In this document: positions 7,304 to 15,923 of the stretch, in pieces
How the letters are laid out: the number at the start of each line of letters is the position of its first letter
Numbering within the stretch: position 1 is the stretch's first letter
NCBI GenBank assembly: GCA_963931605.1
Contig: OZ007031.1
Span: forward strand, 1,488,001 to 1,552,000
Reading direction: 5' to 3'
From: CALUOB01 sp944322305
Lineage (GTDB): Bacteria; Actinomycetota; Coriobacteriia; Coriobacteriales; Coriobacteriaceae
Length of the DNA: 64,000 nucleotides
The notes under the pieces: generated by a model
What the model was told of the DNA's origin: nothing
The model's input: the letters and a program-made list of their open reading frames with translations, nothing else
Database searches by the model: none
Translations under genes and position numbers: made by a program

Positions 7304-7933
7304 TCACTCCAGACTTGCTTGCGCACTCTCTTGCGCCCGATCTTCTCGCAGCCATTTGTCAAAGGTTGAAAGCGACACCTTGAGACGCGACGCCGCCTGT
7401 GCTCGGGTTATCTCCCCTGCTAAATAGCCTTGTCGAGCCGCTCCGTACGCCGCGGGGCGCCGCTTGCACGGCCGGCCGAACCGCACGCCGCGCGCCTTGG
7501 CGGCGGCGATTCCCTCGGCTTGGCGCTGATGGATGCTCTCGCGCTCCACCTGCGCCACATAAAAAAGAAGCTGCAGCACGATGTCGGAGATGAGCGCGCC
7601 GGTCACGCCGTCGCGGCCGTTGCGCGTGTCCAGCAGCGGCATGTCGAGCACCACCACCTCGATGCGGCGGTCCCGCGTGATGACGCGCCATTGGTCGAGA
7701 ATCTCGTCGTAGTTGCGGCCGAACCGGTCGATGGACTTCACCACCAGCACGTCGCCGCGCCTGAGCGTGTCGACCATGCGCCGCCACTCCGGACGTGCGA
7801 AGTCCTTGCCTGACGCCTTGTCGGCGAAGATGTTCTCGCGCTTCACGCCGAACGCCGCAAGCGCGTCCAGCTGCCGGTCCAGGTTCTGCTCGCGCGTGCT
7901 CACCCGCGCGTAGCCGTACGTTGTGCCCGCCAT
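7304..7933 (-). CDS. Serine recombinase (resolvase/invertase family)
   Basis: 209 residues. The catalytic serine lies in GYARVSTREQNLDRQ (S12); DKASGKDFARPEW, VLVVKSIDRFGRNYDEI and FYVAQVERESIHQRQAEGIA complete the resolvase domain. The C-terminal HTH_7 region is RAQAASRLKVSLSTFDKWLR. The size fits small resolvases and invertases, not large phage integrases. GAGGAGG precedes ATG. It sits between ccmB and ccmC, the only non-ccm gene there, beside a large degenerate repeat field. Confidence 0.92.
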   Translation of the reverse strand: MAGTTYGYARVSTREQNLDRQLDALAAFGVKRENIFADKASGKDFARPEWRRMVDTLRRGDVLVVKSIDRFGRNYDEILDQWRVITRDRRIEVVVLDMPLLDTRNGRDGVTGALISDIVLQLLFYVAQVERESIHQRQAEGIAAAKARGVRFGRPCKRRPAAYGAARQGYLAGEITRAQAASRLKVSLSTFDKWLREDRAQESAQASLE

Positions 7934-9001
7934 GAATGCCTCCTCGTATGGCCGCCCTTATCGCCCTGGCCTGCGCTTCCTCCGCGCAGGTCAGGGCACT
8001 TGAAATGAGGGTAAGAAGGCTGCCGGCAGGCGGGCTTAGAATGGGGGTGTATGCGTGGGTGGGGAGGACACAGCCGGTACGTACGACCCATGGGGACGTA
8101 TCGCGTGTCAGACCGAGGAGATCTTTATTGTGTTGTTTGACAGGTGGGCCAGAACGGGCATAATGGCCTGAGATAAAAAGCCCTCACGGGTTTTGTAAGG
8201 CGGGGTCACGCAAGCGGTTCCGCCTAATTTTTTGCGCATGCGAGCTATGTGATTAGGGACGCTGGGCAAAGGGTGCGGCGAATTGGCCATCGGGGTGTTT
8301 CGCGAGCTGTTGGTTGGTCGTTGAAACGACCTGCAGGCCTTCGGCCGGGTGCCTAGATGCCTTGTGGGCCGCCGGTTGGTCGCTGAAACGACGTCGCGGG
8401 ATCGGTTGGTCGCCTCGGCGACGGCTAAATCCCAGAAATCCGGGAGTTGCATGCGGTTTTGGCGGCTAAACGAGAATTACATGCTGGGATCGCGATCAAC
8501 CGGGGGCTTAGCTGCCGGCGGCGCGGGCAACCGGGCAGCTCCTCCGATGCTTACCTGCTGTTATCGCGGGTAAGCGGGGCTTACGTGACGTTGTGGCGGC
8601 AAACCTGCGAGTCTGCTGCTCCAGTTGGTCGCGAGAATGGCTTGCAAGAAGCAGACGCCGGCTCGGTTGGTCGCACTTTTGTCGTTGCCGAAGCTTAGAT
8701 GACACCCTCGCGGGTAAGCGGCTGACGTTCTCGGCACTTATGCGTCGCCGAAGCGACCAACCGGCCAGTCCTTTGGCGCTTGCGCACTGTTGGCACGGGT
8801 AACCGAGGCTTGTGTGACATTCTCGCGGGTAAGCGGGCGGCTCCTTGGCGCTTACATGTTGTCAGCGCGACCAACCGCCGGCCAGCGCCACCCGCCACGC
8901 CGCCCCATAGCGTCGCCCGTCCGCGCCATCGCGCCGCCGGCCAGCGCTACCTGCCGTGCCGGATCGCGCCGACCCGCACTGGCGCCCGCCTGCTCGGCCT
9001 G
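7934..9001. other. 1-kb gene-free region separating ccmB from the recombinase gene
   Basis: 7934-8300 shows nothing I can name. 8305-8880 is filled with degenerate repeats built on GGTTGGTCGC and a 30-bp unit (see the repeat entry). Open frames across it only echo the repeats. Confidence 0.6.
8305..8880 (+). repeat. Dispersed 30-bp-unit repeat, region A
   Basis: Starts with copies of GGTTGGTCG followed by short palindromes (GGTCGTTGAAACGACC near 8317). A head with GAAATCCGGGA at about 8435-8445 leads into exact 30-bp periods at 8446, 8476 and 8506, a 13-bp spacer, and periods at 8549 and 8579; further units lie at 8693, 8778, 8808 and 8850. Approximate unit: GCTTACRTGNYGTTNTCGCG then GGYAANCGNG. 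Related blocks lie at 45.4, 51.3 and 52.0-52.4 kb. Confidence 0.75.
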
Positions 9002-9718
9002 CTACGCGCTCACCACGAACTCGTACAGGCCCCAGGCGGCGGCTATCATGATCACGTCGTAGCAGCCGGCGATGGCGCACGAGGTCCAAAACGTGGCCAT
9101 GGTGCCCTCCACGCCCAGAAACGCCGTGCTCGTAGCCGAAACACAGGCGTAGAGCAGCGGAAACACCACGGGGATGAACAGGATGGCCAGCAGCACGTCC
9201 TTGCCGCGGGTGTTTATCGTCATGGTGGAAAGCAGCGTGCCCACGCCGGCCACGCCCACCGTGCCCACCGCCAGCGGCAGCACGATGAGCGGCGTCGTTG
9301 CCGCAAGCTCCGCCCCGGAGAGGAAGAACACAAAGAACAGCGGCACCACCACTACCTCAACGGCAGCCAGGAAGATGAGGTTCGAGGTGGCTTTGGCCAA
9401 AAAGATCAGCGCGCGGTCCATCGGCGCCAGAAGGATGCCCTCCAGGCAGCCCGACTCGGTCTCGTGCGCAAAGCTGCGGTTGAGCCCCAGCATGCTCGTG
9501 AAGACAATAAGCGCCCACAAAAGCCCGCCCGCGAAGCTCACCACTTGGAGCCGGTCGCCCACCTGGGCCAGCGCCGCGCCGTACACGGTGAGCACCAACA
9601 GCGCGTACACCCCCATGGACACCAGCATCTCACGCGTGCGCAGCTCCTGCCGCACATCCTTGGCGAGCAGCGCCTTGTACTGGGCAAATCCCGATACCGT
9701 GTGATCCTTGCGCGCCAT
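9002..9718 (-). CDS. ccmB: Heme exporter subunit CcmB
   Basis: 238 residues from ATG at 9718, overlapping the ccmA stop by one base. CcmB features: RQELRTREMLVSMGVYALLV, ETESGCLEGILLAPMDRALI, and a long hydrophobic C-terminal half with about six membrane spans ending WGLYEFVVSA. CcmB is the permease partner of CcmA in the complex that frees heme-loaded CcmE. It ends the E-F-A-B block; ccmC, normally next, lies 2 kb away. Confidence 0.9.
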   Translation of the reverse strand: MARKDHTVSGFAQYKALLAKDVRQELRTREMLVSMGVYALLVLTVYGAALAQVGDRLQVVSFAGGLLWALIVFTSMLGLNRSFAHETESGCLEGILLAPMDRALIFLAKATSNLIFLAAVEVVVVPLFFVFFLSGAELAATTPLIVLPLAVGTVGVAGVGTLLSTMTINTRGKDVLLAILFIPVVFPLLYACVSATSTAFLGVEGTMATFWTSCAIAGCYDVIMIAAAWGLYEFVVSA

Positions 9719-10506
9719 CAGCTCACCCCCATGCCAACCGTGGCCAGGTACAGGTCGCGGAACGCCGCGCGGTCGATCCGGTCCTTCTCGGCCATCACCA
9801 TCACCTGGCCGCGGGCCAGCACCAGCGCGTGCGTGCACATGTCGAAGCCCTTCTCGAGGTCGTGGCTCACCATGATGAAGGTGCGCCCCTGCCGCACGCG
9901 GCCGATAAGCTCGTCGAAAAGCTCTACCGCATGCGGGTCCAGGCCCGAGTAGGGCTCGTCCAGCAGCACGAGCTCGGGGTCGTTCACCAGCGCGCGGGCG
10001 ATGGAGAGGCGCTGCTGCATGCCGCGCGAGAACGTGCGCGCCGCGTCGTTGCGCCGGTGGTCGAGCTCCACGATGCGCAGCAGCTCGCGGATACGCGCGC
10101 GGTCGGGCTTGCCGCCGTACAGGGCCGAGAAGAACTCCAGGTTCTCGGCTGCCGTGAGGTCGCCGTAGAGCATGGACTTGTGCGAGATGAGCCCGATGCA
10201 GCTGCGCAGGCGCTCAGGCTCTTCGAGCGCGTCGACCCCCAGCAGCCGCACGCTGCCGCGCGTGGGGCGCGCCAGCGTGGCAAGGATGCGCAGCAGCGTG
10301 GTCTTGCCCGCGCCGTTGGGGCCGAAGATGGAGAGAAACGCGCCTGCCGGCAGCGTGAAGCTGGCGCCGTCAAGCGCGCGGCGGTCGCCGAACTGCTTCA
10401 CGAGGCCCGCCACCTCTACAGCGGGGGCAGGGGCGGCAGGGGCCGCGGGGGATACGGCGGCACCCGCGGCCGCCGTAGCAGCGTTCTTCTCTCCCCGGCG
10501 AAGCAT
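9718..10506 (-). CDS. ccmA: Heme exporter ATPase CcmA
   Basis: 262 residues, ABC ATPase. Walker A is GPNGAGKTT, the signature is FSRGMQQRLSIARAL, Walker B is LVLLDEPYSGLD and the switch is MVSHD. The first 30 residues are Ala/Pro-rich and probably flexible. Its ATG follows the ccmF stop with no gap (TAAATG) and its stop overlaps the ccmB start, so translation is coupled along F-A-B. Confidence 0.92.
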   Translation of the reverse strand: MLRRGEKNAATAAAGAAVSPAAPAAPAPAVEVAGLVKQFGDRRALDGASFTLPAGAFLSIFGPNGAGKTTLLRILATLARPTRGSVRLLGVDALEEPERLRSCIGLISHKSMLYGDLTAAENLEFFSALYGGKPDRARIRELLRIVELDHRRNDAARTFSRGMQQRLSIARALVNDPELVLLDEPYSGLDPHAVELFDELIGRVRQGRTFIMVSHDLEKGFDMCTHALVLARGQVMVMAEKDRIDRAAFRDLYLATVGMGVS

Positions 10507-12684
10507 TTAGCGGCCGCCCTTCTTCTTGCGCGAGGCCTTGCCGGCAGAAGCGGGAGCGGCGCCCTCGGCCAGCGCGCGCTCGTCGGCAGAGATGAGCGGG
10601 GTGGCGCGGCGCGGGAGGAACGCCAGCGCGATGCCCGCCACGCAGATGCCCGCGCCCACCCAGTTGGCCAGGATGAGCGGGTTGATCTTGACGTTCACGG
10701 CCAGGGTGCCGTCGGCGTTGGTGCCCTGGAAGGCCACGAACAGGTCTTCCTGCGGGAAGGTGAGCACGTCGGCGTGCAGCGTCTGCTGCTGGGTGGTGGC
10801 GCTCACCTCCATGGAGGTGCTGAGGGTGCCCAAGTCGTGCGCGCCGTCGGCGGTGCGCACGGCCAGGTCGACCTGCATCACGGAGTTGTCCTGCTCGGTG
10901 AAGTACTGGCTGACGTCGGTCACCTCGAGCTCGTAGCCGGCCAGCTCAAAGGTGTCGCCGGGCTCGGAGGACACGTTGAAGGTCTGGTCCTGCACGTACA
11001 TGCTGGAGCCCACCAGGCCCACCAGCACCACGGCCACGCCCAGGTGCGTGAGGTAGCCGCCCGCCTGCGCCGGCGAGTAGCGGAACAGGTGCGCCAGCGC
11101 GGTGAGGACGCCCTCGCCCTTGTTGCGGCGGCGCGCCGCGATGCCGCGCACCAGCACGTAGCCCGAGGTGGTAAAGAGCAGCGCCGCCACGGCGAAGGCC
11201 ACCACCGTCAGCGCGAAGTAGTACGCCTTGGGGCCCTGCTCGGTGAGGGTGGTGGCCGCCGTGCCGCCGGCAGCCACAATGGCGTCGTACTCGGGCACGA
11301 ACTTAACCACGAAGAGCACCATCAGCGCCGCGAACACCACGGCGCCGGAGATGGCGGGCACGCGGATGTTGCGGGCAAAGGCAGCGGGCTCGGTCTTGCG
11401 CCAGCCCAACAGCGGGCACACGGCCATGAGCGCGCAGAACAGCGTGCCGATGGGGCGGGCCACCGCGTTGTAGGCGCCAGCCGAGACCACCGCGCCGCCC
11501 AGCGGCAGAAACGCCGGCAGCGAGCTGGAAAGCGTGAGGTAGGCCACCACCACGGCCACCACCACCATGACCAGGTTGGTGAGGAAGTAGGCGCCGTTTT
11601 TGCTGGCCAGGCTCTCGATGTCGTCCTCGTCGTCAAACGAGCCGTTGCGGTAGAGCAGGCCGATGAGGAAGGCCAGCCCCGCCAGCACCATGATGGCCAA
11701 AAACAGGTAGGTAGACACCGCGTCCTCGGCAAAGGCGTGCACCGACTGCACCAGGCCCGAGCGGGTGATGAAGGTGCCGAGCACCACGAAGATGAAGGTG
11801 ATCGTGGCCGCAAACAGGCTCCAGCGCTTGAAGCAGCCGCGCTTGCGGTACACCGTGAAGCTGTGGATCATGGCCACCGCCGTGAGCCAGCTCATGAGGC
11901 TGGCGTTCTCCACGGCGTCCCACGCCCAGAAGCCGCCCCAGCCGAGCACCACGTAGGCCCACACGGCGCCGAGCGCCATGCCGATGGTGAGGAAGATGAA
12001 CGAGAACACCGCCACGCGGTCGCAGAGCTCAACCCAGCGCGCGGAGAGGTCGCCGGTGATGAGCGCGGCCATGGCGTAGGCAAACGGCACCGTGCAGCCG
12101 GCGTAACCGATGAAGGTCGCCGGCGGATGCAGCACCATGGCCCAGTGCAGAAGCAGCGGGTTCATGCCGGCGCCCTTGCCAGCCGCGGTGAGCGTGCCGT
12201 CGGCGTTGAGGTACTGGGACGCCGTGGCCATGAAGACGTTGTTGGCCTCGGAGAAGACCATGGTGGCCGTGAACAGGGCCACCACCAGCTGCATCACGCC
12301 CAGCGCCACCGAGCTGAGGTCGTCGGTGGCGTGCATGCGGCGCACCGCCACCGCGCAGGAGAAGACCGAGATGAGCCAGGTCCAGAACAGAAGCGAGCCC
12401 TGGCGGCCGGCCCACACGCCCGAGACGCGATACAGCCAGGCAAGGCCGCTCGAGTCCTGCGGGAAGTTGGAGACCACGTAGGCCAGGCTGTAGTTCTCGG
12501 TCATGAAGCACACGAGAACCACGCCGATGCAAAACGTCAGCAAAAGCGTGGTGACGAGCACGCCGATGTAGCCGGCGTTCACCACCGACTCGCTGCGCTT
12601 CTTGGTGCCGCCGATCAGCGCCACCGCGCTCACCAGCGCAGCGATAAGCGCGATGACCTGCGCGCCGTTTCCTAACAAGCTCAT
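10507..12684 (-). CDS. ccmF: Heme lyase subunit CcmF
   Basis: 725 residues with around 15 membrane spans. The heme-binding WWD motif is WGGFWAWDAVENASLMSWL; further CcmF marks are GRQGSLLFWTWLISV and ALLLHWAMVLHPPATFIGYA type sequence (here LLLHWAMVLHPPATF), and KRGCFKRWS. A large extracytoplasmic segment precedes the last span, and the end is basic (KASRKKKGGR). CcmF takes heme from CcmE and attaches it to apocytochrome. 112 bp separate it from ccmE upstream. Confidence 0.93.
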   Translation of the reverse strand: MSLLGNGAQVIALIAALVSAVALIGGTKKRSESVVNAGYIGVLVTTLLLTFCIGVVLVCFMTENYSLAYVVSNFPQDSSGLAWLYRVSGVWAGRQGSLLFWTWLISVFSCAVAVRRMHATDDLSSVALGVMQLVVALFTATMVFSEANNVFMATASQYLNADGTLTAAGKGAGMNPLLLHWAMVLHPPATFIGYAGCTVPFAYAMAALITGDLSARWVELCDRVAVFSFIFLTIGMALGAVWAYVVLGWGGFWAWDAVENASLMSWLTAVAMIHSFTVYRKRGCFKRWSLFAATITFIFVVLGTFITRSGLVQSVHAFAEDAVSTYLFLAIMVLAGLAFLIGLLYRNGSFDDEDDIESLASKNGAYFLTNLVMVVVAVVVAYLTLSSSLPAFLPLGGAVVSAGAYNAVARPIGTLFCALMAVCPLLGWRKTEPAAFARNIRVPAISGAVVFAALMVLFVVKFVPEYDAIVAAGGTAATTLTEQGPKAYYFALTVVAFAVAALLFTTSGYVLVRGIAARRRNKGEGVLTALAHLFRYSPAQAGGYLTHLGVAVVLVGLVGSSMYVQDQTFNVSSEPGDTFELAGYELEVTDVSQYFTEQDNSVMQVDLAVRTADGAHDLGTLSTSMEVSATTQQQTLHADVLTFPQEDLFVAFQGTNADGTLAVNVKINPLILANWVGAGICVAGIALAFLPRRATPLISADERALAEGAAPASAGKASRKKKGGR

Positions 12685-12796
12685 AGATGTTCCCCTTTTT
12701 GGATCCTGCGCGCGCCGAGGCGAAGGCGCCCGGCGCGTTGTTGCCGCATAGACAAGCCCGGGGCGGGCACCTGCCGCGTCCCGGGCCCCGAAGCCG

Positions 12797-13468
12797 CTAC
12801 GCCTGCGTTACCGCCTCGTCGATGGCGGGCTGCTCGGAGGCCTTGAAGGTGCCGTCGGCCTGCAGCGCGCCGGAGACGACCACCGCGGTGCCGTCGGTCA
12901 CGGCCTCGTCCAGGCCGCCGTCCCACACCACGTTGATCTGGGCGCCCTGGCTCTCGAGCGTGAAGCGATACGGCGCGTCGGCGGTGTTTATCTCGCCGGA
13001 CACATAGCCGCAGACCTTGGTCTGCTCGCCGGTCAGGGAGTCGGCCTGGTCGGTGAGCCCCTTCACCGTGAGCGACCCCTCGGCGCTCTCGTACTTGGAG
13101 GGGCACTTGGTCACCAGGTCGGTGCAGGCCAGGTTGTCCGCGCTGTCGACGGTGCCCGTGCAGATGGCCACCACGCCCGTGCCGAAGGTGGCCGGCAGCG
13201 CGCCCTCGTAGCTCACCGTGAGCTCTTGGGACGGGTCGTTCTCGTCGGCGATGGCAAAGGTGGCCGCGGCGCCGTCGTTGGTGAGCGAGTCGGCCACCAC
13301 CGAGCCCGACACCTGCACCTTCTTGCCGTCGTAGCCGCCGCCCAGCACGTCGCCGATGGAAAGCGACGCCGCCGAGCCGCCCGAGCCCGCCACGGCGATG
13401 ATCACGAGCATCGCGATGACGATGATGCCGCCAACTACGATGAGGCGGCTTTTTGCCTTCTTGTTCAT
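12797..13468 (-). CDS. ccmE: Heme chaperone CcmE, CxxxY type, with a second OB-like domain
   Basis: 223 residues from ATG at 13468 (GGAGGA upstream). An N-terminal anchor (residues 9-27) is followed by an OB-fold with LTVSYEGALPATFGTGVVAI and the heme motif CPSKY (C122-Y126), where classical CcmE has HxxxY. Cys variants are known from the CcmH-lacking System I branch in sulfate reducers and archaea. Residues 131-214 repeat the OB pattern (VCGYVSGEI, YRFTLESQGAQINVVWDGGL, VVVSGALQADGTFKASE) without a second CxxxY. It leads the block. Confidence 0.8.
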   Translation of the reverse strand: MNKKAKSRLIVVGGIIVIAMLVIIAVAGSGGSAASLSIGDVLGGGYDGKKVQVSGSVVADSLTNDGAAATFAIADENDPSQELTVSYEGALPATFGTGVVAICTGTVDSADNLACTDLVTKCPSKYESAEGSLTVKGLTDQADSLTGEQTKVCGYVSGEINTADAPYRFTLESQGAQINVVWDGGLDEAVTDGTAVVVSGALQADGTFKASEQPAIDEAVTQA

Positions 13469-13776
13469 GTGCGATTCCTCCGCCCGCAGCAGGAGATCTT
13501 CTCGCCCGCGCCGCGCGCCGGAACGTGCCCGCGCGCGATGCCGAAGCCTTAAAGGAACCTGCTGGATAGGTCGCTGTCCTGCGTCTTCGTACCGGCAAGT
13601 AGTATACAATGCGGGCAGAAAGAAACCCACCGGGGGAGCGATTTTGCGCACCGGGCCATCTCCTGCGCAGCAGCTTGGCGGCGGGCCGCTTGACGCGGGC
13701 CGCGCGCCCACCTTGGCTGACGCCCCTTGGCCGGCCCGCTCCGGCGCCGCCCCCGTGGCCTGCCCGAAGGAGAACC
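13469..13776. promoter_or_regulatory. Divergent control region between ccmE and coaX
   Basis: 308 bp without a gene. At 13601-13610 AGTATACAAT provides overlapping -10-like hexamers on both strands (TATACT leftward, TACAAT rightward). Matching -35 boxes are weak, so the promoters are tentative. Confidence 0.35.
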
Positions 13777-14550
13777 ATGCTGCTGGCAGTAGACATCGGC
13801 AACACGCAAACCGCGCTTGGCCTGTTTGAGGGCGAGAAGCTCGTGCAGAGCTGGCGCATGCCGACCGACCACAGCTTCACCGCCGACGAGATCCACGTGC
13901 GCCTGCACGGGTACTTCCACATGTACGGGCTCGACCTTGCGCAGGTAGACGCACTGGCGCTGGCCGGCGTGGTGCCGCAGCTGGCACGGGCGTGGGGCGG
14001 CGTGGCCACGCGCCTGGCACCCGAGTCCACCGTGGTTGTGGGGCCTGAGACCCGCGACGTGGTTGCCATCGACGCGCCCAACCCCAACGAGGCCGGCGCC
14101 GACCGCGTGGCCAACGCCGTGGCGGCCGTGAAGTACTACGGCGCGCCGGCTGTGGTGGTTGACTTCGGCACCGCCACCAACATCGACGTGATCAACAAGG
14201 CCGGCGCCTACATCGGCGGGGCCATCGCGCCGGGCATCAAGATCTCGCTCGGGGCGCTCACGCAGCGCGCGGCCAAGCTCGCAAGCATCGCGCTCGCCGC
14301 GCCGCCGCACGCCATCGGGCGCACCACCGTGGAGGCGGTGCAGTCGGGCACGGTGGTAGGCGCGGCCGCCATGGCCGAGGGCCTTGTGCGGCGCATCAAG
14401 ACCGAGCTCGGCGCGCCGGAGGCCGTGGTTATCGCCACGGGCGGGCTGGCCAGCGTGGTGGCAGGCTCCACCGACGTGTTCGACGTAGTGGACAAGCAGC
14501 TCACCCTGAAGGGCATCTGCGAGATTTACCGGCGGATGCAGGCGCGGTAA
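13777..14550 (+). CDS. coaX: Type III pantothenate kinase
   Basis: 257 residues. ASKHA-fold motifs: LLAVDIGNTQTALGLFEGE at the start, GADRVANAVAA, VVVDFGTATNIDVIN and GGAIAPGIKISLGALT. It phosphorylates pantothenate, the first step to coenzyme A, and unlike CoaA needs a monovalent cation. I chose ATG at 13777 because AAGGAG lies just upstream; the frame is open further 5' but without homology. It is convergent with birA, with a palindromic repeat between them. Confidence 0.93.
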   Translation: MLLAVDIGNTQTALGLFEGEKLVQSWRMPTDHSFTADEIHVRLHGYFHMYGLDLAQVDALALAGVVPQLARAWGGVATRLAPESTVVVGPETRDVVAIDAPNPNEAGADRVANAVAAVKYYGAPAVVVDFGTATNIDVINKAGAYIGGAIAPGIKISLGALTQRAAKLASIALAAPPHAIGRTTVEAVQSGTVVGAAAMAEGLVRRIKTELGAPEAVVIATGGLASVVAGSTDVFDVVDKQLTLKGICEIYRRMQAR

Positions 14551-14565
14551 AAGCAGCCGCCCCGG

Positions 14566-14600
14566 GTGCGCCAAATTAAGCACGGCCTAATTTGGCGCAC
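14566..14600. repeat. REP-like palindrome, copy 1
   Basis: GTGCGCCAAATTA and TAATTTGGCGCAC form a perfect stem around a 9-nt AGCACGGCC centre, between convergent coaX and birA. Six further clear copies occur in the window, all intergenic. No T-tract; it may still end transcription or stabilise 3' ends. Confidence 0.85.
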
Positions 14601-14628
14601 GGCGGGGCGGCTTCGCGGTTGCGCGGCG

Positions 14629-15558
14629 TTACACCTCGCGCAGGCTCACCATCTCGGCGGAGTAGGTCTTCTCCTCCCCCGTGCCGAGCTTCACGATGGC
14701 GCGGCCCCAGGCGTCGATGCCCACGAAGTAGCCCACGGCCAGCTCGGTGCCGTTGGGCGAGAGCACGCTCACCGGTTTGCCCAGCATGGGGATGTTGTCG
14801 GTGTACGAGGTGAGCACGGGGCCCAGCGGACCGGCGGCGCCCAAGCCGGCTTTGATGGCGCGCTCCCAGCGCGAGACGCGCGCCAGGACGGCGTCGCGCA
14901 CAGCTGCGGCAACGGTGTCGCGCTCGGGCAGGGCGCGGCCCTCGGGCAGGGCCTCGGCCAGCGAGATGGGGTCGAGCGCGGGCACGCCGTCGCGGGCGAG
15001 CTTGTCGTCGTGCTCGAGCTGGCGGCGCACCGAGGCGGCGGCGTCCATGGCGGCCTGCACCTCGGGCGAGGCGGCCGGAGCGTCCTCGGGCGCGATGAGG
15101 TTCACGCCGATGCCGGCCACCGCGAAGGCGCCCTTGTCGGACGAGCGGCCCTCTACCAGGATGCCGGCGAGCTTGCGGTTGAAGTTGGAGCCGTGGGGCG
15201 TCACGATGCTGCGCGGCACCGAGACGATGTCGTTGGGCCACTTGATGCCCACGCGCCCGGAAAGGCCCAAACCCTCGAGGGCATCGAGCACACCCAGGCC
15301 CGTCACGGCGGGCAGGCCCATGATCATCTGCATGGGGACCGCGGGGCGCAGCACGATGGAGATGTACAGGCTTCCCATGGGCGAGCGCCACGAGTGGCCC
15401 CGGCGCCCGCGGCCGGCCGTCTGCACATCGGCGCACACCGCCCAACCGTGCTCGGCCCCGGCGCGCGCAGCGTCGACGGCGATGTCGTTGGTGGAGGTCA
15501 CCACGCCCCCCCGCAGCAGGGTGGTTCCGGCGGTATCGAAGCTCTCGACGTTGAACAT
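14629..15558 (-). CDS. birA: Biotin--[acetyl-CoA-carboxylase] ligase, no DNA-binding domain
   Basis: 309 residues. The protein opens directly in the catalytic domain (GGVVTSTNDIAVDAARAGA), with the biotinoyl-AMP loop AGRGRRGHSW, then IKWPNDIV and KLAGILVE, and ends in an SH3-like C-terminal domain (YFVGIDAWGRAIVKLGTGEE). No winged helix precedes it, so this is the monofunctional type that does not repress biotin genes. The middle carries an Ala-rich stretch (about residues 165-185). Confidence 0.92.
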   Translation of the reverse strand: MFNVESFDTAGTTLLRGGVVTSTNDIAVDAARAGAEHGWAVCADVQTAGRGRRGHSWRSPMGSLYISIVLRPAVPMQMIMGLPAVTGLGVLDALEGLGLSGRVGIKWPNDIVSVPRSIVTPHGSNFNRKLAGILVEGRSSDKGAFAVAGIGVNLIAPEDAPAASPEVQAAMDAAASVRRQLEHDDKLARDGVPALDPISLAEALPEGRALPERDTVAAAVRDAVLARVSRWERAIKAGLGAAGPLGPVLTSYTDNIPMLGKPVSVLSPNGTELAVGYFVGIDAWGRAIVKLGTGEEKTYSAEMVSLREV

Positions 15559-15869
15559 GCGGTCACATCCCCATTCAAAGCCCAGGTGGGCCCGCGTGAG
15601 CCCATGCGGCGGCCCGTGTACACGTGCTAAAAACTATACCCGAGCAGCTCATGCGCGGACGGCGGTGCCGCAAACCCGCCGGCAAACGGACGCGCCCCGT
15701 CGCTGGCCGGGCGCGATCCGCGGTTGGCTGCGGGTAAAGCGCCCGCGCGCGGGGGCGGGTGCCAGTTCTCCTTCAGCTGCGTCTCGGTCTCCTCGGCGCG
15801 CGCAGGCGCGGGCGCGCTGGCGAACGAACGGCGGTGACCGGGCGGCAGCGCCGGTTAACCGCGATGCCC

Positions 15870-15898
15870 CGCATTAGGCACGGCCAAAATTGGCGCAC
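15870..15898. repeat. REP-like palindrome, degenerate copy
   Basis: CGCATTAGGCACGGCC followed by AAAATTGGCGCA retains the centre and right arm of the family but has lost most of the left arm. Confidence 0.55.
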
Positions 15899-15923
15899 AA
15901 CCGCGGCAAACTCGGCATACGAG

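Noticed and set aside
8447..8698. Small frames with 10-residue periodicity in the repeat fields, such as LHAVLAAKRE and LHAGIAINRG
   Set aside because: The periodicity comes from the 30-bp DNA repeats; matching frames in the other blocks are broken by stops, and there are no ribosome sites.
8305..8880. CRISPR array
   Set aside because: Units are contiguous and degenerate with no unique spacers of even length, and no cas genes are present.
9829..12675. Open frame of 948 codons on the plus strand across ccmA and ccmF
   Set aside because: It is antisense to well-supported ccm genes, is His/Arg/Gly-rich as expected for the shadow frame of high-GC coding DNA, and shows no domain.
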